From: Acetobacter farinalis
Lineage (GTDB): Bacteria; Pseudomonadota; Alphaproteobacteria; Acetobacterales; Acetobacteraceae
Reading direction: 5' to 3'
Assembly: GCF_026240015.1 (NCBI RefSeq)
Contig: NZ_JAPIUX010000003.1
Coordinates: 1 to 64,000, forward strand
DNA length: 64,000 nt
The notes under the pieces were generated by a model that was not told the origin of the DNA, searched no databases, and saw nothing but the letters and a program-made list of their open reading frames with translations. Shown one piece after another: positions 42,323 to 51,056 of this stretch; position 1 is the first letter of the stretch, and every line of letters starts with the position of its first letter. Position numbers and translations under genes: made by a program.

Positions 42323-44839
42323 TCAGTGCGGCAGAGCGGCTGCCACCCCATTTCCTTCCTGAGTCGGAACAACTTCGGAAACCTCTTCCCAATGAATGGG
42401 CAGGGGTTTGCGCACCAGCGCCCGCTCAATCACTTCATCCACATGCGAAACAGGGATGATTTCGAGATTATTCTTTACGGAATCAGGGATTTCAGCAAGA
42501 TCCTTCTCGTTTTCCTTCGGCAGGAAAACCGTCCGGATCCCGGCCCGCAGCGCTGCCAGAAGCTTCTCTTTCAAGCCGCCAATCGGCAGTACACGCCCCC
42601 GCAGAGTGATCTCACCTGTCATGGCAACATCACGCCGCACCGGAATTCCAGTCATGACGCTGACCAGAGCCGTTGCCATGGCAATACCGGCGGACGGGCC
42701 ATCTTTAGGAGTCGCACCTTCCGGCACGTGCACGTGGAAGCTCCGTTTTTCAAACAGAGTCGGCGCGATCCCAAACGTGGTGGAGCGGCTGCGCACGTAG
42801 GAAAACGCCGCTGAGACGCTCTCCTTCATGACATCACCCAGCTTGCCCGTTTCGACCACACCGCCCTTGCCAGGCACCATGACGCTTTCAATCGTGAGGA
42901 TTTCCCCACCGACTTCCGTCCAGGCAAGACCGGTGACAATGCCCACCATGTCTTCCGCTTCGGTTTCGCCGTAGCGGAAGCGCTTCACGCCAGCCATCTT
43001 TTCAAGGTTATCAACCGTGACAGCAACCTTCTCAGCCTTGCCTGTCACAATCTCCTTCACCGCCTTGCGCGCCAGATTTGCAATTTCGCGCTCAAGGTTA
43101 CGCACCCCGGCTTCCCGCGTGTAATAGCGGATCAGGTCGCGCAGGGCTTCATCGGTAATAGACCATTCGTCAGGCTTCAGGCTGTGCGCCTCGGTCTGCT
43201 TGGAAATCAGATGGCGGCGGGCAATCTCAACCTTCTCGTCCTCCGTGTAGCCAGACAGACGGATGATCTCCATACGGTCCAGCAGCGGCTGCGGCATATT
43301 CAGGCTGTTTGCCGTCGTGACAAACATCACATCCGACAGATCATAATCCACTTCCAGATAATGGTCTGCAAATGTGCTGTTCTGCTCCGGGTCCAGCACT
43401 TCCAGCAGGGCAGAGGCCGGGTCTCCGCGCCAGTCCGCTCCGAGCTTGTCAATTTCATCCAGCAGGAACAGCGGGTTGGAAACCTTCGCCTTTTTCATGC
43501 CCTGAATGATCTTGCCCGGCATGGACCCGATATAGGTCCGGCGATGGCCGCGAATTTCGGCTTCATCCCGCACGCCGCCCAGAGACATGCGCACATACGT
43601 GCGGCCTGTTGCCTTGGCAATGGACCGCGCCAGAGAGGTTTTCCCCACGCCCGGAGGCCCGACGAGGCAGAGAATCGGCCCCTTCAGCTTCTGGGAGCGG
43701 CTCTGAACCGCCAGATATTCCAGAATACGCTCTTTCACCTTCTCCAGAGCGTAATGGTCCGCATCCAGCACGGCTTCTGCCTCGGCCAGATCATGCCGGA
43801 CCTTGGTGCGCTTCTTCCACGGGATACCCAGCAGCCAGTCCAGATAGTTCCGAACCACGGTGGATTCGGCAGACATCGCACTCATGCCACGCAGCTTTTT
43901 AAGCTCCGCGAGGGCCTTTTCCTTCGCTTCCTTTGAAAGCCGGGTTTTGGCGATGCGCTCTTCTATCTCGCTGGTTTCGTCTTTACCGTCCTCGCCTTCC
44001 CCCAGCTCTTTCTGAATGGCTTTCAACTGCTCGTTCAGATAATATTCGCGCTGGGTTTTCTCCATCTGGCGCTTTACGCGGTTGCGGATTTTCTTCTCAA
44101 CCTGCAACACGCCGATTTCCGCTTCAATATGCGCGAAAACCTTCTCAAGCTGCGCAAGAACGGAGGGAGCCTCCAGAATTTCCTGTTTCTCGGAAATCTT
44201 GAGATTCAGATGGCTGGCAACGGTATCAACCAGCTTGGAGAGATCACTGATCTGGTTGAGGGAGACCAGAACTTCAGACGCGATCTTCTTGTTGAGTTTG
44301 ATATACTGCTCAAACTGGGAGACGATGGACCGGCCAAGCGCTTCAGCTTCCGCGCCTTTTGCCGGGTCTTCCACCACATCTTCAATTTCAGCTTCAAAAT
44401 GCCCGTCAACATCGTGCAGGGCTTTCACCCGCGCACGGCGGACACCTTCCACCAGCACTTTCACCGTGCCATCAGGCAGCTTGAGCAGTTGCAGGATGGT
44501 GGAGAGGGTGCCGAAGCGATAGACATCATCCGCACCCGGATCATCCTGCGCGGCATCTTTCTGCGCAACCAGAAGAATTTGCCGGTCTTCACGTGTGACG
44601 GATTCCAGCGCCTTGACGGATTTTTCACGCCCGACAAACAGCGGGACAATCATGTGCGGGAATACAACAATGTCACGCAGCGGCAGAACGGCAATGCGCC
44701 CACGCCCGCGTTCCGCAACAGCCGGAGGGGCGGCCTCTTCCGGAACACTCACAGGCACTTCAGCCGGAGAGACTGCCGCGGGGGTTTCCGCAGGAGATTT
44801 GCGCTTACGTTTTACTGCTGGTTTTTCATTATCAGCCAT
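42323..44839 (-). CDS. lon: ATP-dependent protease Lon
   Basis: From the ATG at 44839 the protein has 838 residues. It has an N-terminal substrate domain starting at IAVLPLRDIVVFPHMIVPLFVGRE, a coiled-coil middle, Walker A GPPGVGKTSLARSIAKATGR and the serine-lysine protease site PKDGPSAGIAMATALVS. The best ribosome site (AAGGAGG) is eight bases before 44839; ATGs at 44845 and 44857 are too close or upstream of it. The N-terminal 40-residue Lys/Ala/Pro-rich extension before the domain is longer than in E. coli. Confidence 0.95.
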   Translation of the reverse strand: MADNEKPAVKRKRKSPAETPAAVSPAEVPVSVPEEAAPPAVAERGRGRIAVLPLRDIVVFPHMIVPLFVGREKSVKALESVTREDRQILLVAQKDAAQDDPGADDVYRFGTLSTILQLLKLPDGTVKVLVEGVRRARVKALHDVDGHFEAEIEDVVEDPAKGAEAEALGRSIVSQFEQYIKLNKKIASEVLVSLNQISDLSKLVDTVASHLNLKISEKQEILEAPSVLAQLEKVFAHIEAEIGVLQVEKKIRNRVKRQMEKTQREYYLNEQLKAIQKELGEGEDGKDETSEIEERIAKTRLSKEAKEKALAELKKLRGMSAMSAESTVVRNYLDWLLGIPWKKRTKVRHDLAEAEAVLDADHYALEKVKERILEYLAVQSRSQKLKGPILCLVGPPGVGKTSLARSIAKATGRTYVRMSLGGVRDEAEIRGHRRTYIGSMPGKIIQGMKKAKVSNPLFLLDEIDKLGADWRGDPASALLEVLDPEQNSTFADHYLEVDYDLSDVMFVTTANSLNMPQPLLDRMEIIRLSGYTEDEKVEIARRHLISKQTEAHSLKPDEWSITDEALRDLIRYYTREAGVRNLEREIANLARKAVKEIVTGKAEKVAVTVDNLEKMAGVKRFRYGETEAEDMVGIVTGLAWTEVGGEILTIESVMVPGKGGVVETGKLGDVMKESVSAAFSYVRSRSTTFGIAPTLFEKRSFHVHVPEGATPKDGPSAGIAMATALVSVMTGIPVRRDVAMTGEITLRGRVLPIGGLKEKLLAALRAGIRTVFLPKENEKDLAEIPDSVKNNLEIIPVSHVDEVIERALVRKPLPIHWEEVSEVVPTQEGNGVAAALPH

Positions 44840-44984
44840 AACCATGACCTCCTTCAAGGACGATCCAGGCCGGGCACCCGTCTTGTGGCATACCCAAGCC
44901 TGCGGAAACCTGCCAACAGGCTTCCAACACCTACCATGTCGTTACGAACGCCCCATTCTGCAATGGGTTAACCAGAAAACCCGC

Positions 44985-45010
44985 CCCGCAGACCCCATCG
45001 GGCCTGCGGG
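44985..45010 (-). terminator. Terminator after clpX
   Basis: An 11-base stem (44985-44995 with 45000-45010, one G-U pair on the minus strand) with a four-base loop is followed on the minus strand by a G-rich stretch and TTTT (44976-44979). It lies 17 bases after the clpX stop, so clpX and lon are probably separate transcripts. Confidence 0.65.
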
Positions 45011-45026
45011 CGCTGTTTTGCAGTTC

Positions 45027-46292
45027 TTAGGCTGACTGCTCTGTAGGGACGTCTTTCCGCTTCCCGTAAACATAGACCGGGTTTGTTTTTTCCTCGGCCA
45101 CGTCACGATTGACCACCACTTCTTCCACGTTCTCAAGGCCGGGAAGATCGAACATGGTGTTCATCAGGATGCTTTCCATGATGGAACGCAAACCACGGGC
45201 ACCCGTCTTGCGGGTAATCGCGCGGTCCGCAATCGCCTTCAGAGCATCCTCCGTGAAGGAAAGCTGGACATCCTCCATCTGGAACAGGCGCTGATACTGC
45301 TTGACCAGAGCATTTTTCGGCTCGGTCAGAATTCTGATCAGGGCGGCCTCGTCCAGATCTCCCAGCGTTGCCAGAACAGGCAGACGGCCGATAAATTCCG
45401 GGATAAGCCCGAATTTCATCAGGTCTTCCGGCTCCACATCATGGAGAATTTCACCGGTCTTCCGCTCATCGGGGGAGCGCACGTCAGCCCCGAAGCCGAT
45501 CCCGGTTCCCTTGCCACGCGCTGTGATGATCTTGTCCAGACCAGCAAAGGCCCCGCCACAGATAAACAGCATGTTCGTGGTATCCACCTGCAGGAATTCC
45601 TGCTGCGGATGCTTGCGCCCACCCTGCGGCGGCACGGATGCCACGGTGCCTTCCATCAGTTTCAGCAGTGCCTGCTGCACGCCTTCACCGCTCACGTCAC
45701 GCGTGATGGAGGGGTTGTCAGACTTGCGGGAAATCTTGTCGATTTCATCGATGTAGACAATGCCGCGCTGGGCGCGTTCCACATTGTAGTCAGACGCCTG
45801 CAACAGCTTGAGAATGATGTTTTCAACATCTTCCCCCACATAACCGGCTTCGGTCAATGTGGTGGCATCCGCCATGGTGAACGGCACATCCAGAATGCGG
45901 GCCAGGGTCTGCGCAAGCAGGGTCTTGCCCGAACCGGTGGGGCCTACCAGCAGGATGTTGGACTTTGCGAGTTCAACATCATTACCCTTGGTGGCCTGCG
46001 TCAGCCGCTTGTAATGGTTATGGACGGCAACAGAGAGAACCTTTTTCGCCTCAAACTGCCCGATCACATAATCATCAAGAACCTTACAGATCTCTCTGGG
46101 AGTCGGCACACCCTCGCGCGACTTTACCAGTGTCGTCTTGTGCTCTTCACGGATGATATCCATGCAGAGTTCAACACACTCATCGCAGATGAACACAGTC
46201 GGGCCAGCAATAAGCTTGCGCACCTCGTGCTGCGATTTCCCGCAGAAAGAACAATAGAGCGTGTTTTTGGAATCGCCGGACTTTGCGTTCAT
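45027..46292 (-). CDS. clpX: ClpX, unfoldase subunit of ClpXP
   Basis: The 421-residue AAA+ protein has an N-terminal zinc domain (CSFCGKSQHEVRKLIAGPTVFICDECVELC, four Cys), Walker A GPTGSGKTLLAQTLA, Walker B IVYIDEIDK and the sensor-2 region TGARGLRSIMESILM. It recognises tagged proteins and feeds them to ClpP, encoded directly upstream. GAGGGAG precedes the ATG. Confidence 0.96.
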   Translation of the reverse strand: MNAKSGDSKNTLYCSFCGKSQHEVRKLIAGPTVFICDECVELCMDIIREEHKTTLVKSREGVPTPREICKVLDDYVIGQFEAKKVLSVAVHNHYKRLTQATKGNDVELAKSNILLVGPTGSGKTLLAQTLARILDVPFTMADATTLTEAGYVGEDVENIILKLLQASDYNVERAQRGIVYIDEIDKISRKSDNPSITRDVSGEGVQQALLKLMEGTVASVPPQGGRKHPQQEFLQVDTTNMLFICGGAFAGLDKIITARGKGTGIGFGADVRSPDERKTGEILHDVEPEDLMKFGLIPEFIGRLPVLATLGDLDEAALIRILTEPKNALVKQYQRLFQMEDVQLSFTEDALKAIADRAITRKTGARGLRSIMESILMNTMFDLPGLENVEEVVVNRDVAEEKTNPVYVYGKRKDVPTEQSA

Positions 46293-46375
46293 CAGTCCAC
46301 TCCCTCGATCGTCCCGGCTCTCAGAGAACCAGAAGCCGGGTTACAAACCCTATCTGCCTTGCTGCGGGCAGACCA

Positions 46376-46395
46376 CCCCTGCCATTGGGCAGGGG
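46376..46395. terminator. Hairpin between clpP and clpX
   Basis: CCCCTGCC (46376-46383) and GGCAGGGG (46388-46395) form a perfect eight-base stem with a four-base loop between the clpP stop and the clpX start. No T tract follows on the minus strand, so it may only reduce clpX transcription or stabilise the clpP message. Confidence 0.4.
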
Positions 46396-46412
46396 CTTCA
46401 ATGCACACCAGA

Positions 46413-47066
46413 TTAAGGATGGCTTTTATCCTTCTTTCCAGTCTCTGTGGCCTTATGATGGCTGATCACCTTATCAACAATACCGAAAGATTTCGCTTCC
46501 TCGGCTGACATATAGGTATCGCGCTCAAGCTTGTGCTCGATATCCTCAAGGGTCTGACCGGTATGTTCGCGATAGATCTCGTTCAGGCGCTGCCGGATAA
46601 TGAGGATTTCCTTGGCCTGGATTTCAATGTCACTGGCCTGCCCCTGCGCACCGCCGGACGGCTGATGCACCATCACGCGGGCATTCGGCAGAGCGAAACG
46701 GCGCCCGGCCTCACCACCAGCCAGCAGCAGGGAGCCCATGGAGGCCGCCTGACCGATACAGACTGTGCTGACGGGGCTGCGGATATACTGCATCGTATCG
46801 TAAATCGCGAGCCCTGCCGACACAACGCCGCCGGGGCTGTTGATATAGAAAGAAATTTCTTTCGTCGGGTTCACGCTTTCCAGATAAAGGAGCTGTGCGG
46901 AAATCACAGATGCGACCTGATCATAGACCGGTCCGGTCAAAAAGATAATCCGTTCCTGAAGCAGGCGGGAATAGATATCAAATGCCCGCTCACCCCGGGA
47001 GGTCTGTTCGACCACCATCGGCACCAGAGCGTTGCTGAAAACCTCAACGGGATCACGATCCCTCAT
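46413..47066 (-). CDS. clpP: ClpP protease subunit
   Basis: From the ATG at 47066 the protein has 217 residues; the catalytic Ser is in GQAASMGSLLLAGG, the His in VMVHQPSGGAQGQASD and the Asp follows in ERDTYMSAEEA. The ribosome site GGGA is nine bases before 47066; an ATG at 47075 (adding three residues) is too close to it. It forms the 14-mer proteolytic chamber with ClpX or other unfoldases. The order tig-clpP-clpX is kept. Confidence 0.95.
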   Translation of the reverse strand: MRDRDPVEVFSNALVPMVVEQTSRGERAFDIYSRLLQERIIFLTGPVYDQVASVISAQLLYLESVNPTKEISFYINSPGGVVSAGLAIYDTMQYIRSPVSTVCIGQAASMGSLLLAGGEAGRRFALPNARVMVHQPSGGAQGQASDIEIQAKEILIIRQRLNEIYREHTGQTLEDIEHKLERDTYMSAEEAKSFGIVDKVISHHKATETGKKDKSHP

Positions 47067-47209
47067 GTCAGTCATTCCCGTAAAAAAACCTGCACCATCC
47101 CTCCCCGCACCTGCCCGAAGACAGTGCCCGGTTCAGGCACTCTCAATCAAGATAGAGATAAAGTGGCAAGATGCCACCCCGGAAAAGAAAAACTACCCTG
47201 AAAAAGAAT

Positions 47210-47235
47210 GTCCCGCCGGTTCACACCGGCGGGAC
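47210..47235 (-). terminator. Terminator after tig
   Basis: A perfect ten-base stem, GTCCCGCCGG (47210-47219) with CCGGCGGGAC (47226-47235), and a six-base loop lie ten bases after the tig stop. On the minus strand they are followed by ATTCTTTTTC. This is a good intrinsic terminator. Confidence 0.8.
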
Positions 47236-47244
47236 ACAAATTTC

Positions 47245-48579
47245 TCAGATATCAGCCGGGGGGATATCCGATAACTCTTCCGGAGTAACTTCCTTGTCCT
47301 CCACTTTCGCAAGTTCAATCAGATAATCGACAACCTTGTTCTCGAAAATCGGACCGCGAAGGGATTCAATGGCCTGCGGGTTGTTCTGGAAGAAGGTGAA
47401 AACCTCCTTCTCCTGACCCTGATAGCGCATGGCTTCCGCACGCATGGCGCGACCAAGTTCATCCTGTGTGACCGTAATGGCGTTCTTGCGGCCGATTTCA
47501 GCCAGAAGCAGACCGAGCTTCACGCGGCGTTCGGCAATCTTGCGATAATCGGAACGCAGGGTTTCTTCGTCTTTCCCTTTGTCTTCATCGTCAAGCTGGC
47601 CGTCTTTACGGTCGGCTTCAACGCGCTGCCAGATCTGCTGGAACTCGGCCTCAACCATGCCCTGAGGAGCCTGGAAATCGGTTTTCGTTGCCAGTGCGTC
47701 CAGCAGTTCGCGCTTGATGCGCAGGCGGGAGAGCTGTTCGTATTCGCCTTCAATCTGCTTGCGGACGAGGTCACGCAGCTGTTCAAGCGTTTCGAAACCA
47801 AGCTGTTTGGCCAGTTCATCATCAATCGGCGCATCAACCGGCTTTTTCAGCGATTTGACGGTGATGTCAAAGGTCGCTTCCTTGCCTGCCAGCTCTTCCG
47901 CCCCGTAATTTTCCGGGAACGTCACGGTGATGACTTTTTCCTCACCGGCCTTCATGCCTTCAATCTGCTCGGCAAAGCCGGGAATGAAGCCTTCGCCGCC
48001 GATCTCGACATTGACGTCCTGCGCCGTGCCACCATCGAACGGCACGCCGTCGCGCTTGCCGAGGAAGTCAACGCAGACAACGTCACCCTTTACAGCCGGG
48101 CGAACTTCTTCAACCGTTTCAAAGGTACGCTGGCGCTTGGCAACGTCTGCCACGATCTTGTCGATGGCTTCATCGCTGGCAACAGCCTTCAGGCGTGTCA
48201 GGGAGAGATCAGACAGATCCGGCACGGTGATGTCGGGCAGGATTTCGGTTTCAACCTTGAACTCAAGGTCCTTGCCGTCATCTTCCTGACCGGAAACCAG
48301 CTCAACCTGCGGCTGGCCGGCGGGGCGCAGGCCGCGCTCTTCCAGTGCCGTGCGCAGGGCGTCAGACACTGCCTGCTCGAGCACTTCCGCACGCACGGCC
48401 TCGCCATGGCGCTGGCGCGCCAGAGAGACAGGCACCTTACCCGGACGGAAACCCGGAAGAGTCAGGTTGGCAGCAACCTCTTTCAGACGCGCATCGCGCT
48501 TTTCTGCAAGCTCCGCTGCCGGAATGGTAATGGTGAAACCACGCTTCAGCCCTTCGGAGAGGGTGTCAGTAACCTGCAT
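47245..48579 (-). CDS. tig: Trigger factor
   Basis: The 444-residue chaperone has the ribosome-binding signature LPGFRPGKVPVSLARQRHGEAV, a central FKBP-like peptidyl-prolyl isomerase domain (DVVCVDFLGKRDGVPFDGG) and a helical C-terminal chaperone domain. It binds nascent chains at the tunnel exit. AAGGAAGG lies before the ATG. A tRNA-Leu gene is immediately upstream on the same strand. Confidence 0.95.
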   Translation of the reverse strand: MQVTDTLSEGLKRGFTITIPAAELAEKRDARLKEVAANLTLPGFRPGKVPVSLARQRHGEAVRAEVLEQAVSDALRTALEERGLRPAGQPQVELVSGQEDDGKDLEFKVETEILPDITVPDLSDLSLTRLKAVASDEAIDKIVADVAKRQRTFETVEEVRPAVKGDVVCVDFLGKRDGVPFDGGTAQDVNVEIGGEGFIPGFAEQIEGMKAGEEKVITVTFPENYGAEELAGKEATFDITVKSLKKPVDAPIDDELAKQLGFETLEQLRDLVRKQIEGEYEQLSRLRIKRELLDALATKTDFQAPQGMVEAEFQQIWQRVEADRKDGQLDDEDKGKDEETLRSDYRKIAERRVKLGLLLAEIGRKNAITVTQDELGRAMRAEAMRYQGQEKEVFTFFQNNPQAIESLRGPIFENKVVDYLIELAKVEDKEVTPEELSDIPPADI

Positions 48580-48669
48580 CGGCCAGGCCTTCCTTTCGGT
48601 ACAAACTCAAATTCCCCGCTGCAATGTGCCGAAAGGCTGCCGCGGAACAGGACGGGAGCACCACAAAAA

Positions 48670-48754
<85 letters not shown>

Positions 48755-48817
48755 ACGGTAAAACCCCGTCACAAGTTGCGAGCACTTAGCCCAGAGTGCC
48801 GCTCCCGGCAAGAGACA

Positions 48818-50266
48818 CTACGCACATCTTTCCGCTTCATTCTGCAATCGGGTCGCTTTTTCTCGCGCCGGGCCCAGATAGCGGTCCAGATCCTCCGCAA
48901 CAGGCCAGGCACCAGCCTGCAAACCGGCCTCTCCATGCAGCCACACGCCGGCGCAGGCAGCCTCCCACACCGGCATTCCGGCAGCAAGAAGCGCGGCAAT
49001 CACACCGGAAAGCGTATCACCGGACCCCGCCGTGGCCAGAGCGGGACTCGCGTGATCATTGATCGCAAGCCGCCCGTCCGGCGCGGCAATGAGGGTGGAG
49101 GCCCCTTTCAGCACGACAACCGCATTGAGAAATGCCGCCGCTTTCCGCACGGACTCTGGCGGATTTTCAACTGGCGAGCCGAACAGACGGGTAAACTCCC
49201 CCTCGTGCGGCGTGATCACCGCGACGCCCCGCAACTTTTCCGGGCATCCTGCCGCGGCGGAAAGCGCTCCGGCATCAGCCAGCACGCATTTCCGGGCCGC
49301 CAGCAGCACCGGAAGGGTTTGAGCCACCTCATCTGTCGTCAGGCCCGGCCCGCACACCCAGACAGCCCGCCGTGTATCTGCCAGTAAACTCTCCAGAGAG
49401 CCGTCATCAACCACCAGCCCCGGCGCACCAAGCCGATAGGCCGGAGCGGCCTCCCCCGCAGCCAGACGCACCAACCCCGCGCCAGCGGCGCGGGCACCTC
49501 CGGCGCACAGGCGGGCCGCCCCGGGCATGGAGCGCCCGGCACAGACACTGACCACCCCACGCGTATATTTATGGCTTTCAGGCCCCGGCTCCGGCAGATG
49601 CCACAGCCCCGGCGCATTGCGCCATGCGCGAGGGTGAACCTGCGTCAGGGCAGCCTGCGGCATGCCGATATCCGCCAGAACAAGACGGCCCATGTAGCTG
49701 AGCCCCGGATAAAGCAGGTGCCCCGGCTTGAACCGGCAGAAGGTGACAGTCATGGCCGCACGCGGCGCACTGCCGCGCACCCGCCCTGTCGCGCCATCAA
49801 TTCCGGAAGGGATATCAACCGCCACGACCTTGCGTGCGGCCTGCAACAGCGCGGCGGCCTCACCGCTCACATCGCGGCTCAAGCCCGCACCAAAGACAGC
49901 GTCTATCACGAGGTCCGAGCGCGCGACTTCCGCCAGCGTGAAAGGCACCCGCAGCCCCTGAAAGCGCGCGGAGGCCTCCGCCGCAGCCGAGCCAGCACGG
50001 GGGGGCACCATATCCGCCACGGCAACTGACCAGCCTGCTTCATGCAGGAAGCGGGCCGCAACAAAACCATCCCCCCCGTTATTGCCCGGCCCGCACAGCA
50101 CCAGCACCCGGCATGGGCGCATAAACCGCCGCACGGCCCGGGCCACGGCCCACCCTGCGCGGTCCATCAGATCGGAAACGGGAACCTGGGCTGAGGCCAG
50201 CCTGTCCACCTCCCCCATCTCCTCTGGTGTATACAGGCTGAGTGCGGAAAGCGGCGATACAGGCAC
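48818..50266 (-). CDS. nnr: Bifunctional NAD(P)H-hydrate epimerase / dehydratase
   Basis: From the GTG at 50266 (AGGAGG six bases upstream) the protein has 482 residues. The N-terminal YjeF epimerase domain shows LCGPGNNGGDGFVAARFL, and the C-terminal ribokinase-like dehydratase domain has TPHEGEFTRLFG and GSGDTLSGVIAALLA. It repairs damaged NADH and NADPH hydrates. A longer frame to 50326 exists but lacks a ribosome site. Confidence 0.92.
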   Translation of the reverse strand: MPVSPLSALSLYTPEEMGEVDRLASAQVPVSDLMDRAGWAVARAVRRFMRPCRVLVLCGPGNNGGDGFVAARFLHEAGWSVAVADMVPPRAGSAAAEASARFQGLRVPFTLAEVARSDLVIDAVFGAGLSRDVSGEAAALLQAARKVVAVDIPSGIDGATGRVRGSAPRAAMTVTFCRFKPGHLLYPGLSYMGRLVLADIGMPQAALTQVHPRAWRNAPGLWHLPEPGPESHKYTRGVVSVCAGRSMPGAARLCAGGARAAGAGLVRLAAGEAAPAYRLGAPGLVVDDGSLESLLADTRRAVWVCGPGLTTDEVAQTLPVLLAARKCVLADAGALSAAAGCPEKLRGVAVITPHEGEFTRLFGSPVENPPESVRKAAAFLNAVVVLKGASTLIAAPDGRLAINDHASPALATAGSGDTLSGVIAALLAAGMPVWEAACAGVWLHGEAGLQAGAWPVAEDLDRYLGPAREKATRLQNEAERCA

Positions 50267-50435
50267 GGAAATCCTCCTGATGCAGGGAGCCCCGGAATGA
50301 AAGTCTTGCTGAATACTGACTTGCACGCACGCTCACCGCTTGGCAATCAGGCAAGCTGATAGCGCATCAGGAGAGCCTTTCAGCCGCTGGTGCGCCTGTT
50401 CCTGAAGTCAGCCTTATTTTGCGAGCGGAGTCCGC

Positions 50436-50891
50436 ATGCCTCATTCCATTCTCTGGAGCGCCATCCTCGCTCTTCACCTTGGCAGCATGATGTTCTGGAT
50501 AGGGGGTATCGCCTATGCCGCCCTCATCATGAGCCGGAGCCTCTCCCTGCTGGACACCACACAGCGCAATTCCGTTCAGCTCCAGTCACTGGGGCGGTTT
50601 TTCCGGGTGCTGATGCATGTCATCCCCACGGGGCTGATCACGGGCTGGCTGATGATCCTCCATGAAGGTGGCTTCGCGCATATGCCATGGACCACCAACC
50701 TCATGCAGCTCCTCGGCGTGATCATGGCGGCTCTGTCCGTGCGCATCCTCACCGGCCCCTTCCAGAAAGCCCGGCGCGCCCTGCGCCCGCAACCCGCTCT
50801 GTTCGACTCGATCCGCAAGCAGCTTCTGGTTATCCTGTTTCTCGGACTGGTCAGCATTATTGCCGCCGCTCTGGGCCATCCGTTCGTGTAA
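50436..50891 (+). CDS. Small membrane protein, CopD-like
   Basis: The 151-residue protein has four membrane segments (about 5-30, 55-75, 84-104 and 125-147) with HLGSMMFWIGG near the N-terminus and His residues in MHVIPTGLITGW. That pattern resembles the CopD/HemJ-like family of four-helix membrane proteins. Heme or copper binding is possible but not shown. It is a single gene in a gap between divergent and co-directional units. Confidence 0.6.
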   Translation: MPHSILWSAILALHLGSMMFWIGGIAYAALIMSRSLSLLDTTQRNSVQLQSLGRFFRVLMHVIPTGLITGWLMILHEGGFAHMPWTTNLMQLLGVIMAALSVRILTGPFQKARRALRPQPALFDSIRKQLLVILFLGLVSIIAAALGHPFV

Positions 50892-51056
50892 AATCGGAAG
50901 GGCGGACGGGGAAAGCTTGATTCTGGCGGGAAATGCCTTTATCGCAGCAAGCGCCTGACCGGCTTCAGCTTGCATCTCTGCTCCGGCCTCTGGAGCATAA
51001 AAAACCAAGGCCAGTCGGTCCATGATCACAACGACTGAAGTATCTCCGAGAGCATA